Of a stretch of 56,074 nucleotides of DNA, positions 37,462 to 46,276 are shown piece after piece; within the stretch, counting starts at the first letter, position 1; every line of letters starts with the position of its first letter. The notes beneath the pieces are model-generated. The model saw nothing but the letters and a program-made list of their open reading frames with translations. It was not told the origin of the DNA and did not search any database. The position numbers were made by a program, and so were the translations under genes. The stretch comes from Sphingomonadales bacterium. Its GTDB lineage: Bacteria > Pseudomonadota > Alphaproteobacteria > Sphingomonadales > Sphingomonadaceae. Location: the NCBI GenBank assembly GCA_025362295.1, contig JANYGX010000006.1, positions 1 to 56,074 on the forward strand, read 5' to 3'.

Positions 37462-39705
37462 ATGGCCACTCAAGCCGAGACGACGGAAGAACAAGCCCTG
37501 CTCGATAAATTTCTGGCCGAACAAAAATTGTTTCTGGGTCCTGATCCTGAGATTATGCGCAATCACAGCTTTGGCAAACGCACGGCCTATGAGGAACAGA
37601 TTTTATCACGTCCGCTCGACGCGCATAAACTGAACAACGTGCGTGGTCTGATCAATTCTGCGCTGGACGAAAGCTATGTGATGGTGGAGCAAATGGGTGC
37701 GGCTCCCGGTGCCAAATGGGGCGATCTGGTCACAGCGATTTTCACACCGTCTGGTGATCTCTCCATGATTGCGCCGCACGGTATCATTGCGTTTGCATCG
37801 TGCTGTCATTACCCGATCAAATTTATCATTAAAAATTTTATTGATGACCCTACAGTGGGTGTGCGCGACGGTGACGGGTTCATTCACAACGATGCCCGTT
37901 ACGGCGGCATTCACAACACCGACCAATCCATGATGGTTCCCGTGTATTGGCAGGGCGAACTGGTCTGCTGGGTATCGTCCACCATTCATGAAGGTGAAAA
38001 CGGCGCGACTGAACCGGGTGGCATGCCAGCTGCAGCAGAGAGTAAGTATGATGAAGGGTTGAAAATGCCCCCTTTCAAAATCGTTGAAAACTTTCGCATC
38101 AAACGCGATTTACTAACGTTTTTGCAAAACTCGGTGCGCGATCCCAAGTTGCAGCTGGAAGACATGAAGGTGAAATTGCACGCTGTGCTGCGTTTGCGTG
38201 AGCGTGTTCTTGCTATTCTTAGCCAGCATGGCCGAGATATTTTTGCCTGCACACTGCGCAAAAATCTTGAGGATGTAGAGATTGAGGTGAGGCGGCGTAT
38301 TCAGGAGCTGCCGGATGGCACAACGCGCGTGCAGGCATTTATGGATTCAACCCTGCGTGAAAACGCGATGCAGAAAATCGGCATGACAGTCACGGTCAAG
38401 GGTGACACAATGACATTTGATTTTCGTGGTTGCTCACCACAATTTTTGAACCGCGCTATCAACACGAATATTGCCTCGTTCAAAGCAGCGCTGGTGACCG
38501 GTTTGTTGCAAAACGTTTGGCCGGATTTGCCCCACACCATGGGTATTTTGTCACCCATCGAAATTCTAAGTGATCCCGGCAGCCTGATCGATGCGCACGA
38601 CGAAGCACCGCAAGCCATGAGCCTGATGCCGCTGTTCAAGGCGTGTGTGCTGCCGACGACCGTTATGGCAAAACTGGGCTATAGTTTGCCAAAGCGCTAC
38701 ACAGCCATTCTGGCACCGCAGTATGATCAGGCGGCAACATTCATCTATGGTGGTCTCACCCAGCACGGCGATGTGACGGGTAACTTTTGTGCAGACATCA
38801 ACGGCAACGGACAAGGCGCGCGCAGCGACCGCGACGGCGAGCATTCACTGGCGCCCGTGTTTGGCTTTATGTGCGATACAGGCGAACATGAAATCGCTGA
38901 AGAAGACACACCCATAATTCGGCTTGGCGCACAGGTGCTGGCCAAAGACCGCGTTGGTTTTGGCAAATATCGTGGTGGCCTTGGCTATGAGCAGATTGCA
39001 ACCGTCCGCAACTCCAATATGTGGGGTTTTATGACCGGTTGTGAGGGTTCGAAATTCAGCTCCACACAAGGCCTGTTTGGCGGCTATTCGTCGCCAGTCT
39101 ATCAATTGTGCAAAATCAAGAATTTCAACGTCTTTGATGAATTGAAGAAAAATCCGGAAAAGGTAAAGTTCGATCTTGTATCGTTGATGAATGAGCAAGC
39201 CCTGCCGGGTCAATACTCGGTGCACGACATGGGCATGACGTTTGAGCTGTGTCAGGAAGGTGAGATCTACATGATCTGTCAAGGCACAGGGGGTGGCTAC
39301 GGCGATGTGCTTGAGCGCGCGCCTGAACTGGTGATCAAGGATGTAGCGGAAGATTTGATCAGCCCGGCAACCGCGCGCGATATTTATCACATTGTGTTTG
39401 ATGAAAAGACACGGGTGCTGGATGAAGATGCCACAGCGGCGGCTCGCACGGCCGAACGCAAAGCACGCCTGGCACGCGGCAAACCCTTTGATGCCTTTTG
39501 CAAGGACTGGGTAAAGTCGGAGCCGCCTGCGTATCTGCCGTATTTTGGCTCGTGGGACGATCCAGCGCAAATTTACGCTGGCGTGCCGGGTCAGCGCGTG
39601 AAAACCACAGCGGCAGAGCAAACCGGTGTGATGATGGCAAACCCGAAAGATTTGCGGATTGCTGAACTGGAAGCCGAGGTTGCAGCCTTGCGTTCGGGTG
39701 GGTAG
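37462..39705 (+). CDS. Acetophenone/acetone-carboxylase-like beta (HyuB family) catalytic subunit
   Basis: A 747-residue hydantoinase B-type protein. It contains KLFLGPDPEIMRNHSFG, VEQMGAAPGAKWGDLVTAIF, HNDARYGGIHNTDQSM, STIHEGENGATEPGGMP and KRDLLTFLQNSVRDPKLQLE. By memory these blocks closely resemble the large subunit of acetone carboxylase. This subunit houses the site where the activated ketone and CO2 are joined. A short coiled coil (DLRIAELEAEVAALR) ends the protein. It starts 3 bp after the previous stop. Confidence 0.9.
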   Translation: MATQAETTEEQALLDKFLAEQKLFLGPDPEIMRNHSFGKRTAYEEQILSRPLDAHKLNNVRGLINSALDESYVMVEQMGAAPGAKWGDLVTAIFTPSGDLSMIAPHGIIAFASCCHYPIKFIIKNFIDDPTVGVRDGDGFIHNDARYGGIHNTDQSMMVPVYWQGELVCWVSSTIHEGENGATEPGGMPAAAESKYDEGLKMPPFKIVENFRIKRDLLTFLQNSVRDPKLQLEDMKVKLHAVLRLRERVLAILSQHGRDIFACTLRKNLEDVEIEVRRRIQELPDGTTRVQAFMDSTLRENAMQKIGMTVTVKGDTMTFDFRGCSPQFLNRAINTNIASFKAALVTGLLQNVWPDLPHTMGILSPIEILSDPGSLIDAHDEAPQAMSLMPLFKACVLPTTVMAKLGYSLPKRYTAILAPQYDQAATFIYGGLTQHGDVTGNFCADINGNGQGARSDRDGEHSLAPVFGFMCDTGEHEIAEEDTPIIRLGAQVLAKDRVGFGKYRGGLGYEQIATVRNSNMWGFMTGCEGSKFSSTQGLFGGYSSPVYQLCKIKNFNVFDELKKNPEKVKFDLVSLMNEQALPGQYSVHDMGMTFELCQEGEIYMICQGTGGGYGDVLERAPELVIKDVAEDLISPATARDIYHIVFDEKTRVLDEDATAAARTAERKARLARGKPFDAFCKDWVKSEPPAYLPYFGSWDDPAQIYAGVPGQRVKTTAAEQTGVMMANPKDLRIAELEAEVAALRSGG

Positions 39706-39707
39706 CC

Positions 39708-40367
39708 TTGAAGGCGCGTTTGCATATCGATTGGATGGACTATGCCGAAGCGCTGATCGGCGGGGGCAAAATCGACTGGTCATCACCTGTTGCCGTCAGC
39801 GGCCTTATTAACAAGGCACAGGCGCTGCTGCCATCGGATGGTGTTATCCTGCCGCTTGGAAATATGCTGAGGGCGCTTGGTCAGTCTGTCGACCTTGCAA
39901 CCAAAACATCTGGCGTGGCAGCGCTGCGCGCGCTTTTGGCCAACAACCACAGCCGCATGCAAATACTGGAGGCGGTCACACTGGTGCGTGTGCCAGCTCT
40001 GGCACTTGGTTTGCCAGCCCCTGCCGATTGCATCATGCTTGCGGCGGCACTTGCAGGCCACCCCCCACCGGACGTGCATGACGCTATGATTGAGGATGCA
40101 GCCCTATATATGGCAGATTTTTTGCGCATCTTTGCAAACGCAACACTAGAGGCCGTTGTGTTGACAGAAACCATGTCGGCGGCGCCGTGGCGTCATTTTT
40201 ATAGCCCTGTCAAAACAGTTGTGTCATCTTATGGCTGGACGTTTTCAGTGGCCGCACCGGATGCTCCATTATGGCCCGGGTTTCACACGGTGGTTATACC
40301 GCCGGACGGCAAACCTGAAGATGTTCTCGCTTTGGTTCGTGCCCTCAAACACAAGGATGCCTTATGA
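39708..40367 (+). CDS. Unrecognised 219-residue protein in the position of the fifth carboxylase subunit
   Basis: I do not recognise this family. The protein is mostly helical and soluble, begins MKARLHIDWMDYAEALIGGG and has no signal peptide or clear motif. It follows the HyuB gene by 2 bp and overlaps the SDR gene by 4 bp, so it belongs to the operon. Acetophenone carboxylase has a loosely bound fifth (epsilon) subunit of about 34 kDa encoded at this position; this one is about 23 kDa, so it is at best a shorter or divergent counterpart. The start is TTG; an ATG nine codons later is possible. Confidence 0.7.
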   Translation: MKARLHIDWMDYAEALIGGGKIDWSSPVAVSGLINKAQALLPSDGVILPLGNMLRALGQSVDLATKTSGVAALRALLANNHSRMQILEAVTLVRVPALALGLPAPADCIMLAAALAGHPPPDVHDAMIEDAALYMADFLRIFANATLEAVVLTETMSAAPWRHFYSPVKTVVSSYGWTFSVAAPDAPLWPGFHTVVIPPDGKPEDVLALVRALKHKDAL

Positions 40368-41134
40368 AAAGATTCACCAATAAAATCATTCTCGTCACAG
40401 GTTCGGCGCGCGGCATCGGCGGGGCATCGGTAGAGCAGTTTGCCGAGGAGGGTGGCATTGTTTACACAACCGACATTGATATGGACGCGCTCACCAGTGC
40501 GACACAAGCGCTGCAAGCGCGCGACCTGAAGGTTGAGGCGTTGCATCAGGACGCATCAAGTGAGGCTGATTGGGCTACAACCGTTGCAACGATCCTTGAC
40601 AAGCATGGCCGGCTCGATGTGCTGGTGAACAACGCTGGCATGGGCCAGTTGATACCGGTTGAAGACAGCACACTGGCACAATGGCAAAACGTGATGGCGG
40701 TTAATCTCGAAAGTGTGTTTCTGGGCACGCGCATCGGCATCAAAACCATGAAAGAGAAGGGCGGCGTGATCATCAACGTGGCCTCGATTGCCGCCAACGT
40801 CGCTGAGCCATTGTTTCCAGCGTATAACGCTACAAAAGGTGGTGTCTCGATGTTCACTAAGGCCGCCGCGGTTGATTGCGCGCGCAAGGGCTATCCAGTT
40901 CGCATCAATTCGCTGCACCCGGGCTACTGCGAGACCAAGCTGGTGGCCGATGCCGTCGCCGGTCTTGGTAACAAGGCAGAGGCGTTTGTCAAAGCCGTTG
41001 TGGCATCCATTCCCATCGGCAGGCTGGCAACCCCGTGGGAAATTGCCCGACCGCTGTTGTTTCTGGCCAGCGATGATGCCCGCTATATGATTGGCAATGA
41101 ACTGGTTGTTGACGGCGGTTATATCGCTGTTTGA
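40364..41134 (+). CDS. Short-chain dehydrogenase/reductase
   Basis: A 256-residue classical SDR. The cofactor loop is TGSARGIGG, with Asp37 after the second strand (TTDIDMD), which favours NAD over NADP. The catalytic residues are Ser141 (VASIAAN), Tyr154 and Lys158 (YNATK). In the ethylbenzene pathway an NAD-dependent SDR oxidises 1-phenylethanol to acetophenone just before the carboxylase; the position here suggests a secondary-alcohol dehydrogenase feeding the carboxylase. Substrate not proven. Confidence 0.9.
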   Translation: MKRFTNKIILVTGSARGIGGASVEQFAEEGGIVYTTDIDMDALTSATQALQARDLKVEALHQDASSEADWATTVATILDKHGRLDVLVNNAGMGQLIPVEDSTLAQWQNVMAVNLESVFLGTRIGIKTMKEKGGVIINVASIAANVAEPLFPAYNATKGGVSMFTKAAAVDCARKGYPVRINSLHPGYCETKLVADAVAGLGNKAEAFVKAVVASIPIGRLATPWEIARPLLFLASDDARYMIGNELVVDGGYIAV

Positions 41135-41163
41135 TCTCTGTTATGCACACAAAGGATAGTATC

Positions 41164-42285
41164 ATGACCACAAAAAAACCGGTTATTGTCTACGGCGCAT
41201 CTGGCTACACAGGCCGTCTGGTGTGTGAATACCTGCGCGAGCTTGGGCTACCCTTCGTTGCCGCCGGCCGCGATGCCGCGCGCGTGCAGGCCGTGATGAA
41301 CACCGTGCCGGGCATAGACAGTGCCGACTATGAAGTGGTTGGTGTTGAGCATGACGTAAAAGCCCTGACAGCGTTGTTCAAAGGGGCGAAAGTCGTCTGC
41401 AACATGGTGGGGCCGTTTATCAAATACGGGCCGGATGTTGTTGAAGCCTGCCTTGCAGCGGGCTGCCATTATCTCGATACAACAGGCGAGCAGGATTGGT
41501 TGATGGACGCCAAAGCGCGTTACAGCGATGCTTTTGCCGCAAAGGCTTTATTGCTGTCGCCGTGTGTGGCGCACATGTATACAACAGGCGAAATCGCTGC
41601 CAACATTGCGCTTGAAACGCCGGGGCTCGATACACTGGACATTCTGGTGCTGTGGAAAGGTTTTCCGACCTATGCCTCCACACAGACAATTTTTACCATT
41701 CTCAAAGCCAAATGGTATTATCTTGAGCAGAATAAATATGTTGCGTGGCCAATTGATGCCAAAATTGAAGTGAGCGTGCCCGGCCAACACATGACAACGC
41801 TCGCCTTGCCGTGGGGCGGCACATCACATCCCGTGTGGTTCAAGGACGATCCGCGTGTGTCCAGCTGCAAGGTCGCCGGTGGTGTGTTCGCGCGTGAGGT
41901 GATGGAAGGTGTGGTTGGCATGACCAAAATGGTCGAGACGGATATTTTACCACTGCCGCTTGCAGAACAGGAGGTGGCGCTTGCCAACATGGCCGCCACC
42001 GTGCAGGCCAGTATGCCGCCACGAGAAAATCCGCGCCTCAACACCACGATTGATTCTGTGCATGCCAGCGGTCCGCTGGCGCGCGTGCACTGTATTCTGC
42101 ACGGCAATTGCAACTACAAGCAAACCGGATTGCTGCAGGCCTTTGCGGCAGCATCGCTGGTGCAGCAAGCGCCGCAGCGAGTGGGGTTTGCGTCAGCCTG
42201 TCAAGCCTTTGGGTATCGGTCGCTTTTGGGTGCACTCAGAAGTTTTGGCTTGGTCATGAAACCAGTTCTCACAGTGCACGATTAG
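41164..42285 (+). CDS. Saccharopine-dehydrogenase-like NAD(P)-binding protein
   Basis: A 373-residue Rossmann protein with an N-terminal nucleotide site (VYGASGYTGRLVCEYL), then VVCNMVGPFIKYGPDVVEACLAAGCHYLD, the conserved core of the saccharopine dehydrogenase/trans-acting enoyl reductase group. Relatives include DUF5938-type proteins of unknown activity in degradation clusters. It is the only member of the operon with no counterpart in the known acetophenone pathway. AAAGGA lies 7 bp before the ATG at 41164. A reductase or isomerase role on a pathway intermediate is a guess. Confidence 0.8.
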   Translation: MTTKKPVIVYGASGYTGRLVCEYLRELGLPFVAAGRDAARVQAVMNTVPGIDSADYEVVGVEHDVKALTALFKGAKVVCNMVGPFIKYGPDVVEACLAAGCHYLDTTGEQDWLMDAKARYSDAFAAKALLLSPCVAHMYTTGEIAANIALETPGLDTLDILVLWKGFPTYASTQTIFTILKAKWYYLEQNKYVAWPIDAKIEVSVPGQHMTTLALPWGGTSHPVWFKDDPRVSSCKVAGGVFAREVMEGVVGMTKMVETDILPLPLAEQEVALANMAATVQASMPPRENPRLNTTIDSVHASGPLARVHCILHGNCNYKQTGLLQAFAAASLVQQAPQRVGFASACQAFGYRSLLGALRSFGLVMKPVLTVHD

Positions 42286-42293
42286 GCTCAAGT

Positions 42294-43829
42294 ATGCGAT
42301 TGATCGATTATCTGGATAAGGGTGCATCGCATGACAAGACTGCACCATGCCTCACCATGGCGGGCGAAAGCCTCTCATACGAGGCCGTGCAACGTATAAC
42401 ATACAAGGTGGCGCGCGGGTTGCATCAATCTGGTGTTGTGCTCGGTACTCATGTAGCGGTTCTGTCTGAAAACGATCCCGTGGCCTTTGCCTGTGTGTTT
42501 GCCATCTCCCGTGCTGCGGCGGTCTGGTGCCCGATCAACCCGCGCAACGAAATCGCCGAAACAGCCTATGTGCTGAATAATTTTGATTGCACGGTGCTGT
42601 TTTTTCACAGCACATTTTCAGCGCTGGTGGAAAAACTTTTATCGCTGGTGCCACAGCTCACACAGGTTATTTGCCTTGATGCGCCGCAAGCCTTTGCGCC
42701 GTCGCTGGACGAATGGCTGCAGGCTGTGCCGGACAGTGTTTTCTCAGCCGAACCGGTTGATGATCTGGCCATGATTGCCGGCACTGGCGGCACCACGGGC
42801 CAACCGAAAGGGGTTATGCTGTCCAATCGCAATCTGGAAACAATGACAGCACTCGCCTTGATGGGGTATCCGTACGGCGAGCGGCCGGTGTATCTGGCCA
42901 TGGCACCGCTCACCCATGCTGCCGGGGTGATGGCTTTCCCCATCCTTGCCCTTGGCGGCGAGATTATCATCATGCCAAAAGCCGACATTGCCGGTTTCCT
43001 AGCGTTGATTGAACGTTGCCGAGTCACCCATTGTTTTTTGCCGCCAACGCTGATTTACATGCTGCTCGATCACCCAGCGCTGCCAGCAACCGATCTCACC
43101 TCGCTCCGCTGTTTCTGGTATGGTGCAGCACCCATGTCGGTGGCACGGCTTGAAGGCGCCTTAAGCAAGATTGGTCCGGTTATGGCGCAATTTTTTGGCC
43201 AGACAGAAGCGCCGATGATGATTTCAATGATGCCCCCCAAAGATCATTTTAATGCGGATGGCACAATTGCGCACGAGCGCCTGACATCCGCTGGCAAAGC
43301 CGGATCGTTGCTGCACCTCGCTATCGTCGATGCGGCTGGTGCATTGCTGGCTGAGGGCACAACCGGCGAGATTGTTGTTAAAAGTTCACTGGTGATGATG
43401 GGCTATTATAAAAACCCGCCTGCCACGGCCGAGGCGAGCATCAATGGCTGGCATAAAACCGGAGACATTGGCTATCTCGATGGTGATGGCTATCTCTTTA
43501 TCGTCGACCGCCTGAAAGACATGATCATTTCCGGTGGCTTTAATGTCTATTCGGCAGAGGTTGAACAAGCCCTGCTGCGTCATCCCGCAGTGCAGGATTG
43601 TGCGGTGTTTGGTGTGCCTGACGACAAGTGGGGCGAGCGTGTGTGCGCTGTGGTGCAACTGCGTGCCGGGCAGAGTGCCAACAGCGCTGATATACTTGCC
43701 GTCATCAAGCGCGACATCGGCAGTGTCAAAACACCAAAGTCCCTCGACATCTGGGATGATTTGCCACGATCAAAAATCGGCAAGGTGCTGAAGAAGGATA
43801 TCAGGCTGCGTTTTTTGCCAAGCGATTGA
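42294..43829 (+). CDS. Acyl-CoA synthetase (AMP-binding)
   Basis: A 511-residue ANL-family ligase. It has the P-loop GTGGTTGQPKGVMLSNRN, FFGQTEAPM, the hinge KTGDIGYLDGDGYLFIVDRL, SGGFNVYSAEVEQALLRH and the C-terminal lysine in PRSKIGKVLKKDIR. It would convert a carboxylic acid to its CoA thioester with ATP. As last gene of the operon it fits the role of benzoylacetate-CoA ligase in the acetophenone route, acting on the carboxylase product. The ATG at 42294 is 8 bp after the previous stop; the longer open frame overlaps the previous gene. Confidence 0.92.
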   Translation: MRLIDYLDKGASHDKTAPCLTMAGESLSYEAVQRITYKVARGLHQSGVVLGTHVAVLSENDPVAFACVFAISRAAAVWCPINPRNEIAETAYVLNNFDCTVLFFHSTFSALVEKLLSLVPQLTQVICLDAPQAFAPSLDEWLQAVPDSVFSAEPVDDLAMIAGTGGTTGQPKGVMLSNRNLETMTALALMGYPYGERPVYLAMAPLTHAAGVMAFPILALGGEIIIMPKADIAGFLALIERCRVTHCFLPPTLIYMLLDHPALPATDLTSLRCFWYGAAPMSVARLEGALSKIGPVMAQFFGQTEAPMMISMMPPKDHFNADGTIAHERLTSAGKAGSLLHLAIVDAAGALLAEGTTGEIVVKSSLVMMGYYKNPPATAEASINGWHKTGDIGYLDGDGYLFIVDRLKDMIISGGFNVYSAEVEQALLRHPAVQDCAVFGVPDDKWGERVCAVVQLRAGQSANSADILAVIKRDIGSVKTPKSLDIWDDLPRSKIGKVLKKDIRLRFLPSD

Positions 43830-43852
43830 AATGCGGGGGCGCCTTTTTGCTC

Positions 43853-44824
43853 TTATACCCGTGTGCCCTTGTGCTCACCCATCACCCAGCGCACGGTGCC
43901 GGAGGCTGCGCGCATCACCACGGTGTGGGTGGTGAAGCTGCCATCCTTGCGGCGGTGCACGCCTTTCAGAAGCGATCCATCGGTAACACCAGTGGCGGCA
44001 AAAATCACGTCACCAGCGGCCAGTTCTTCAAGGGTATATTTTTTGTGCAGGTCGGTGATACCCCAGCGTTTAGCACGGGCCTTTTCATCGTCGTTGCGGA
44101 AAATCAAGCGACCCTGAAATTGGCCGCCAACACAGCGCAAGGCGGCTGCTGCCAGCACGCCTTCCGGCGCGCCGCCCTGGCCCATGTAGATATCAATGCC
44201 GGTATCGGGGTTGGTGACAGCGATGACGCCTGCCACATCGCCGTCCGGAATCAACGTGATGCCGCAGCCCAGCGCGCGGAGCTCGGTGATGATCGACTCG
44301 TGGCGCGGCCGGTCGAGCACGCACACCATAATGTCTTCAGGCGAACATTGCTTATGCGCTGCAACGGCTTTGACATTTGCCGTCACACCGTGATCGAGAT
44401 CGACAATGCCAGCCGGGTAGCCCGGCCCGACAGCGATCTTGTCCATGTATGTATCGGGCGCATTCAGCATCGCGCCACCTTCTGATATCGCGAGCACGGC
44501 AAGCGCATTTGGCCCGGCCTTGGCAGTGATGGTTGTGCCCTCCAGCGGATCGAGCGCTATGTCGATTTTCGGGCCTTTGCCGGTGCCGACTTTCTCGCCG
44601 ATGTATAGCATGGGCGCTTCATCGCGCTCCCCTTCGCCAATCACAATTGTACCGTCAAAATCGAGCTGGTTGAGGGCAGAGCGCATGGCATCAACGGCAG
44701 CCGCATCAGCGGCTTTTTCATCGCCGCGACCAATCATTTTTGCAGCGGCTACAGCAGCGGCTTCCGTCACGCGGACCATCTCCAGCACCAGCACACGGTC
44801 GAGCAGGGTTGAGCGTTCAGTCAT
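43853..44824 (-). CDS. glpX: Class II fructose-1,6-bisphosphatase
   Basis: A 323-residue GlpX-type phosphatase of gluconeogenesis. It has IVIGEGERDEAPMLYIGEKVG, the metal-binding IALDPLEGTTITAKAG and the MGQGGAPEGVLAAAALRC segment. It is encoded 20 bp downstream of hom on the same strand, a common alphaproteobacterial pairing, and is convergent with the acyl-CoA synthetase gene (23 bp apart). Confidence 0.96.
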   Translation of the reverse strand: MTERSTLLDRVLVLEMVRVTEAAAVAAAKMIGRGDEKAADAAAVDAMRSALNQLDFDGTIVIGEGERDEAPMLYIGEKVGTGKGPKIDIALDPLEGTTITAKAGPNALAVLAISEGGAMLNAPDTYMDKIAVGPGYPAGIVDLDHGVTANVKAVAAHKQCSPEDIMVCVLDRPRHESIITELRALGCGITLIPDGDVAGVIAVTNPDTGIDIYMGQGGAPEGVLAAAALRCVGGQFQGRLIFRNDDEKARAKRWGITDLHKKYTLEELAAGDVIFAATGVTDGSLLKGVHRRKDGSFTTHTVVMRAASGTVRWVMGEHKGTRV

Positions 44825-44844
44825 TGGTAAATCCTTCGGGTTGA

Positions 44845-46137
44845 TCAGTTCATGATGGGCATGAGCAGCGGCTTTTCTGTAACGCTGTCAAGTTTGGCAA
44901 TGTGGGACAGCGCTCTTAGCATCGCCCCAGTCGGGGTGATGTGGGTGGTCAGCACAAAATAGACATCGCCGTGGGTGTCGCTGCCGCGCTGGATAACGGA
45001 TTCAACACTCACCGCCTGATCGCGGAGTGCGGCTGTGATGTCAGCCAGCACACCGGGCTGGTCTTTCACGGTCAGGCGCAGATAAAACCGCTCGGCAATT
45101 GTATCGGCATCGGCCTTCGGCAACGGCGACAGGCTTGCTGTCGGCATGGCAAACGGCGGCCCCCACTCGCCGCGCGCCACATCAATCAGGTCGGCAACCA
45201 CAGCCGATGCCGTTGGCCCCTCACCGGCACCGCGGCCCTGAAACAACAACCGGCCGACATAGTTGCCCTCGACCACAACAGCGTTCAGCGACTGGCCGAC
45301 ATGGGCCAGCGGGTGATGCATCGGCACCAAAGCTGCCCCCACACGCTGGTGCAGGTGGCCGTTCTCAAGGCTTGCCAGTCCAATCAGTTTTATACGGTAG
45401 CCAAGGGTGCGGGCATAGTCGATATCTGCGGGCGTCACACATCGGATACCATCAAGATGCACCGCATCAAAATCCGGCGCTGAGCCAAAACCGAGTGTGG
45501 CAAGGATCGCCAGCTTGTGTCCGGCGTCGATGCCGTCCACATCAAAACTCGGATCGGCCTCGGCATAGCCAAGCGCCTGGGCTTCGGCCAAAATCACCCC
45601 GAACGATTTGCCGGTGCTTTCAATTTCGCTGAGGATGTAATTGCAGGTGCCGTTCAATATGCCGTAAACAGCTGTCACGGCATTGGCCGCAAGCCCCTCG
45701 CGCATTCCCTTGATGACCGGGATACCGCCGCCCACAGCGGCCTCGAACTTCAGGGCCACGGCTTTGGCTTCCGCAAGCGCTGCCAGTGCCTGGCCGTGGT
45801 GGGCGATCATGGCCTTGTTGGCTGTCACAAATGGCTTGCCAACGGCAAGTGTCGCGCGTGCCATGGCGAGCGCGGGGCCGTCCGCCCCGCCAATCAGCTC
45901 GACAATGCAATCAACGTCCTCGCGCGAGGCGAGATCAGGCGCATTATCGACCCAGGCGTAGCGTTGGGTGTCGACACCGCGATTGCGCGCGCGGTCGCGC
46001 GCTGAAACGGCGGTAATAACAATATCCCGGTTGGCCCGGCGGGATACAAGGGCGGCATTCTCATCGAGCAGCTTGATCACCCCGGCACCAACGGTGCCAA
46101 GACCAGCAAGGCCAATTCTAAGTGGTTGTGGTGGCAT
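44845..46137 (-). CDS. hom: Homoserine dehydrogenase
   Basis: A 430-residue enzyme that reduces aspartate semialdehyde to homoserine, on the path to threonine and methionine. The NAD(P) site is GLAGLGTVGAGVIKLL; the catalytic domain has AAVGGGIPVIKGMREGL and NGTCNYILSEIE; a C-terminal ACT domain (VKDQPGVLADITAALRD) likely binds threonine as inhibitor. I start at the ATG at 46137, which follows GGAAAGGG. The open frame runs 61 codons further, but that part is low-complexity and contains an intergenic hairpin. Confidence 0.95.
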   Translation of the reverse strand: MPPQPLRIGLAGLGTVGAGVIKLLDENAALVSRRANRDIVITAVSARDRARNRGVDTQRYAWVDNAPDLASREDVDCIVELIGGADGPALAMARATLAVGKPFVTANKAMIAHHGQALAALAEAKAVALKFEAAVGGGIPVIKGMREGLAANAVTAVYGILNGTCNYILSEIESTGKSFGVILAEAQALGYAEADPSFDVDGIDAGHKLAILATLGFGSAPDFDAVHLDGIRCVTPADIDYARTLGYRIKLIGLASLENGHLHQRVGAALVPMHHPLAHVGQSLNAVVVEGNYVGRLLFQGRGAGEGPTASAVVADLIDVARGEWGPPFAMPTASLSPLPKADADTIAERFYLRLTVKDQPGVLADITAALRDQAVSVESVIQRGSDTHGDVYFVLTTHITPTGAMLRALSHIAKLDSVTEKPLLMPIMN

Positions 46138-46230
46138 GAAAAACCCTTTCCGTGGGTTCTTGCTAAGGCCAGATTGTGACAAGATCAATAACGACGGTGT
46201 TCCAACAAACACTGAAAGTGAAGAGTTCAT

Positions 46231-46260
46231 AAAACTTCCCCCCCCTGGCGGGGGAGAGAG
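46231..46260 (-). terminator. GC-rich hairpin downstream of emrB (minus strand)
   Basis: TCCCCC (46237-46242) pairs with GGGGGA (46250-46255) across a 7-base loop. On the minus strand AAGTTTT follows the stem, so it may terminate the efflux operon. The arms also resemble the GC-rich repeat at 14099-14122 and the one inside feoB. Confidence 0.45.
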
Positions 46261-46276
46261 GCAGAAGATTGAAACG

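Noticed and set aside
32985-39705. Plain acetone carboxylase operon
   Set aside because: Acetone carboxylase has three genes with gamma last; here there are two HyuA-like genes with gamma between them, which fits acetophenone carboxylase better.
42108-42293. N-terminal extension of the acyl-CoA synthetase
   Set aside because: It lies entirely over the end of the previous gene in another frame; the ATG at 42294 gives a normal ANL N-terminus.
43826-44485. 219-codon plus-strand open frame opposite glpX
   Set aside because: It is the antisense of the well-conserved glpX coding region and shows no recognisable domain.
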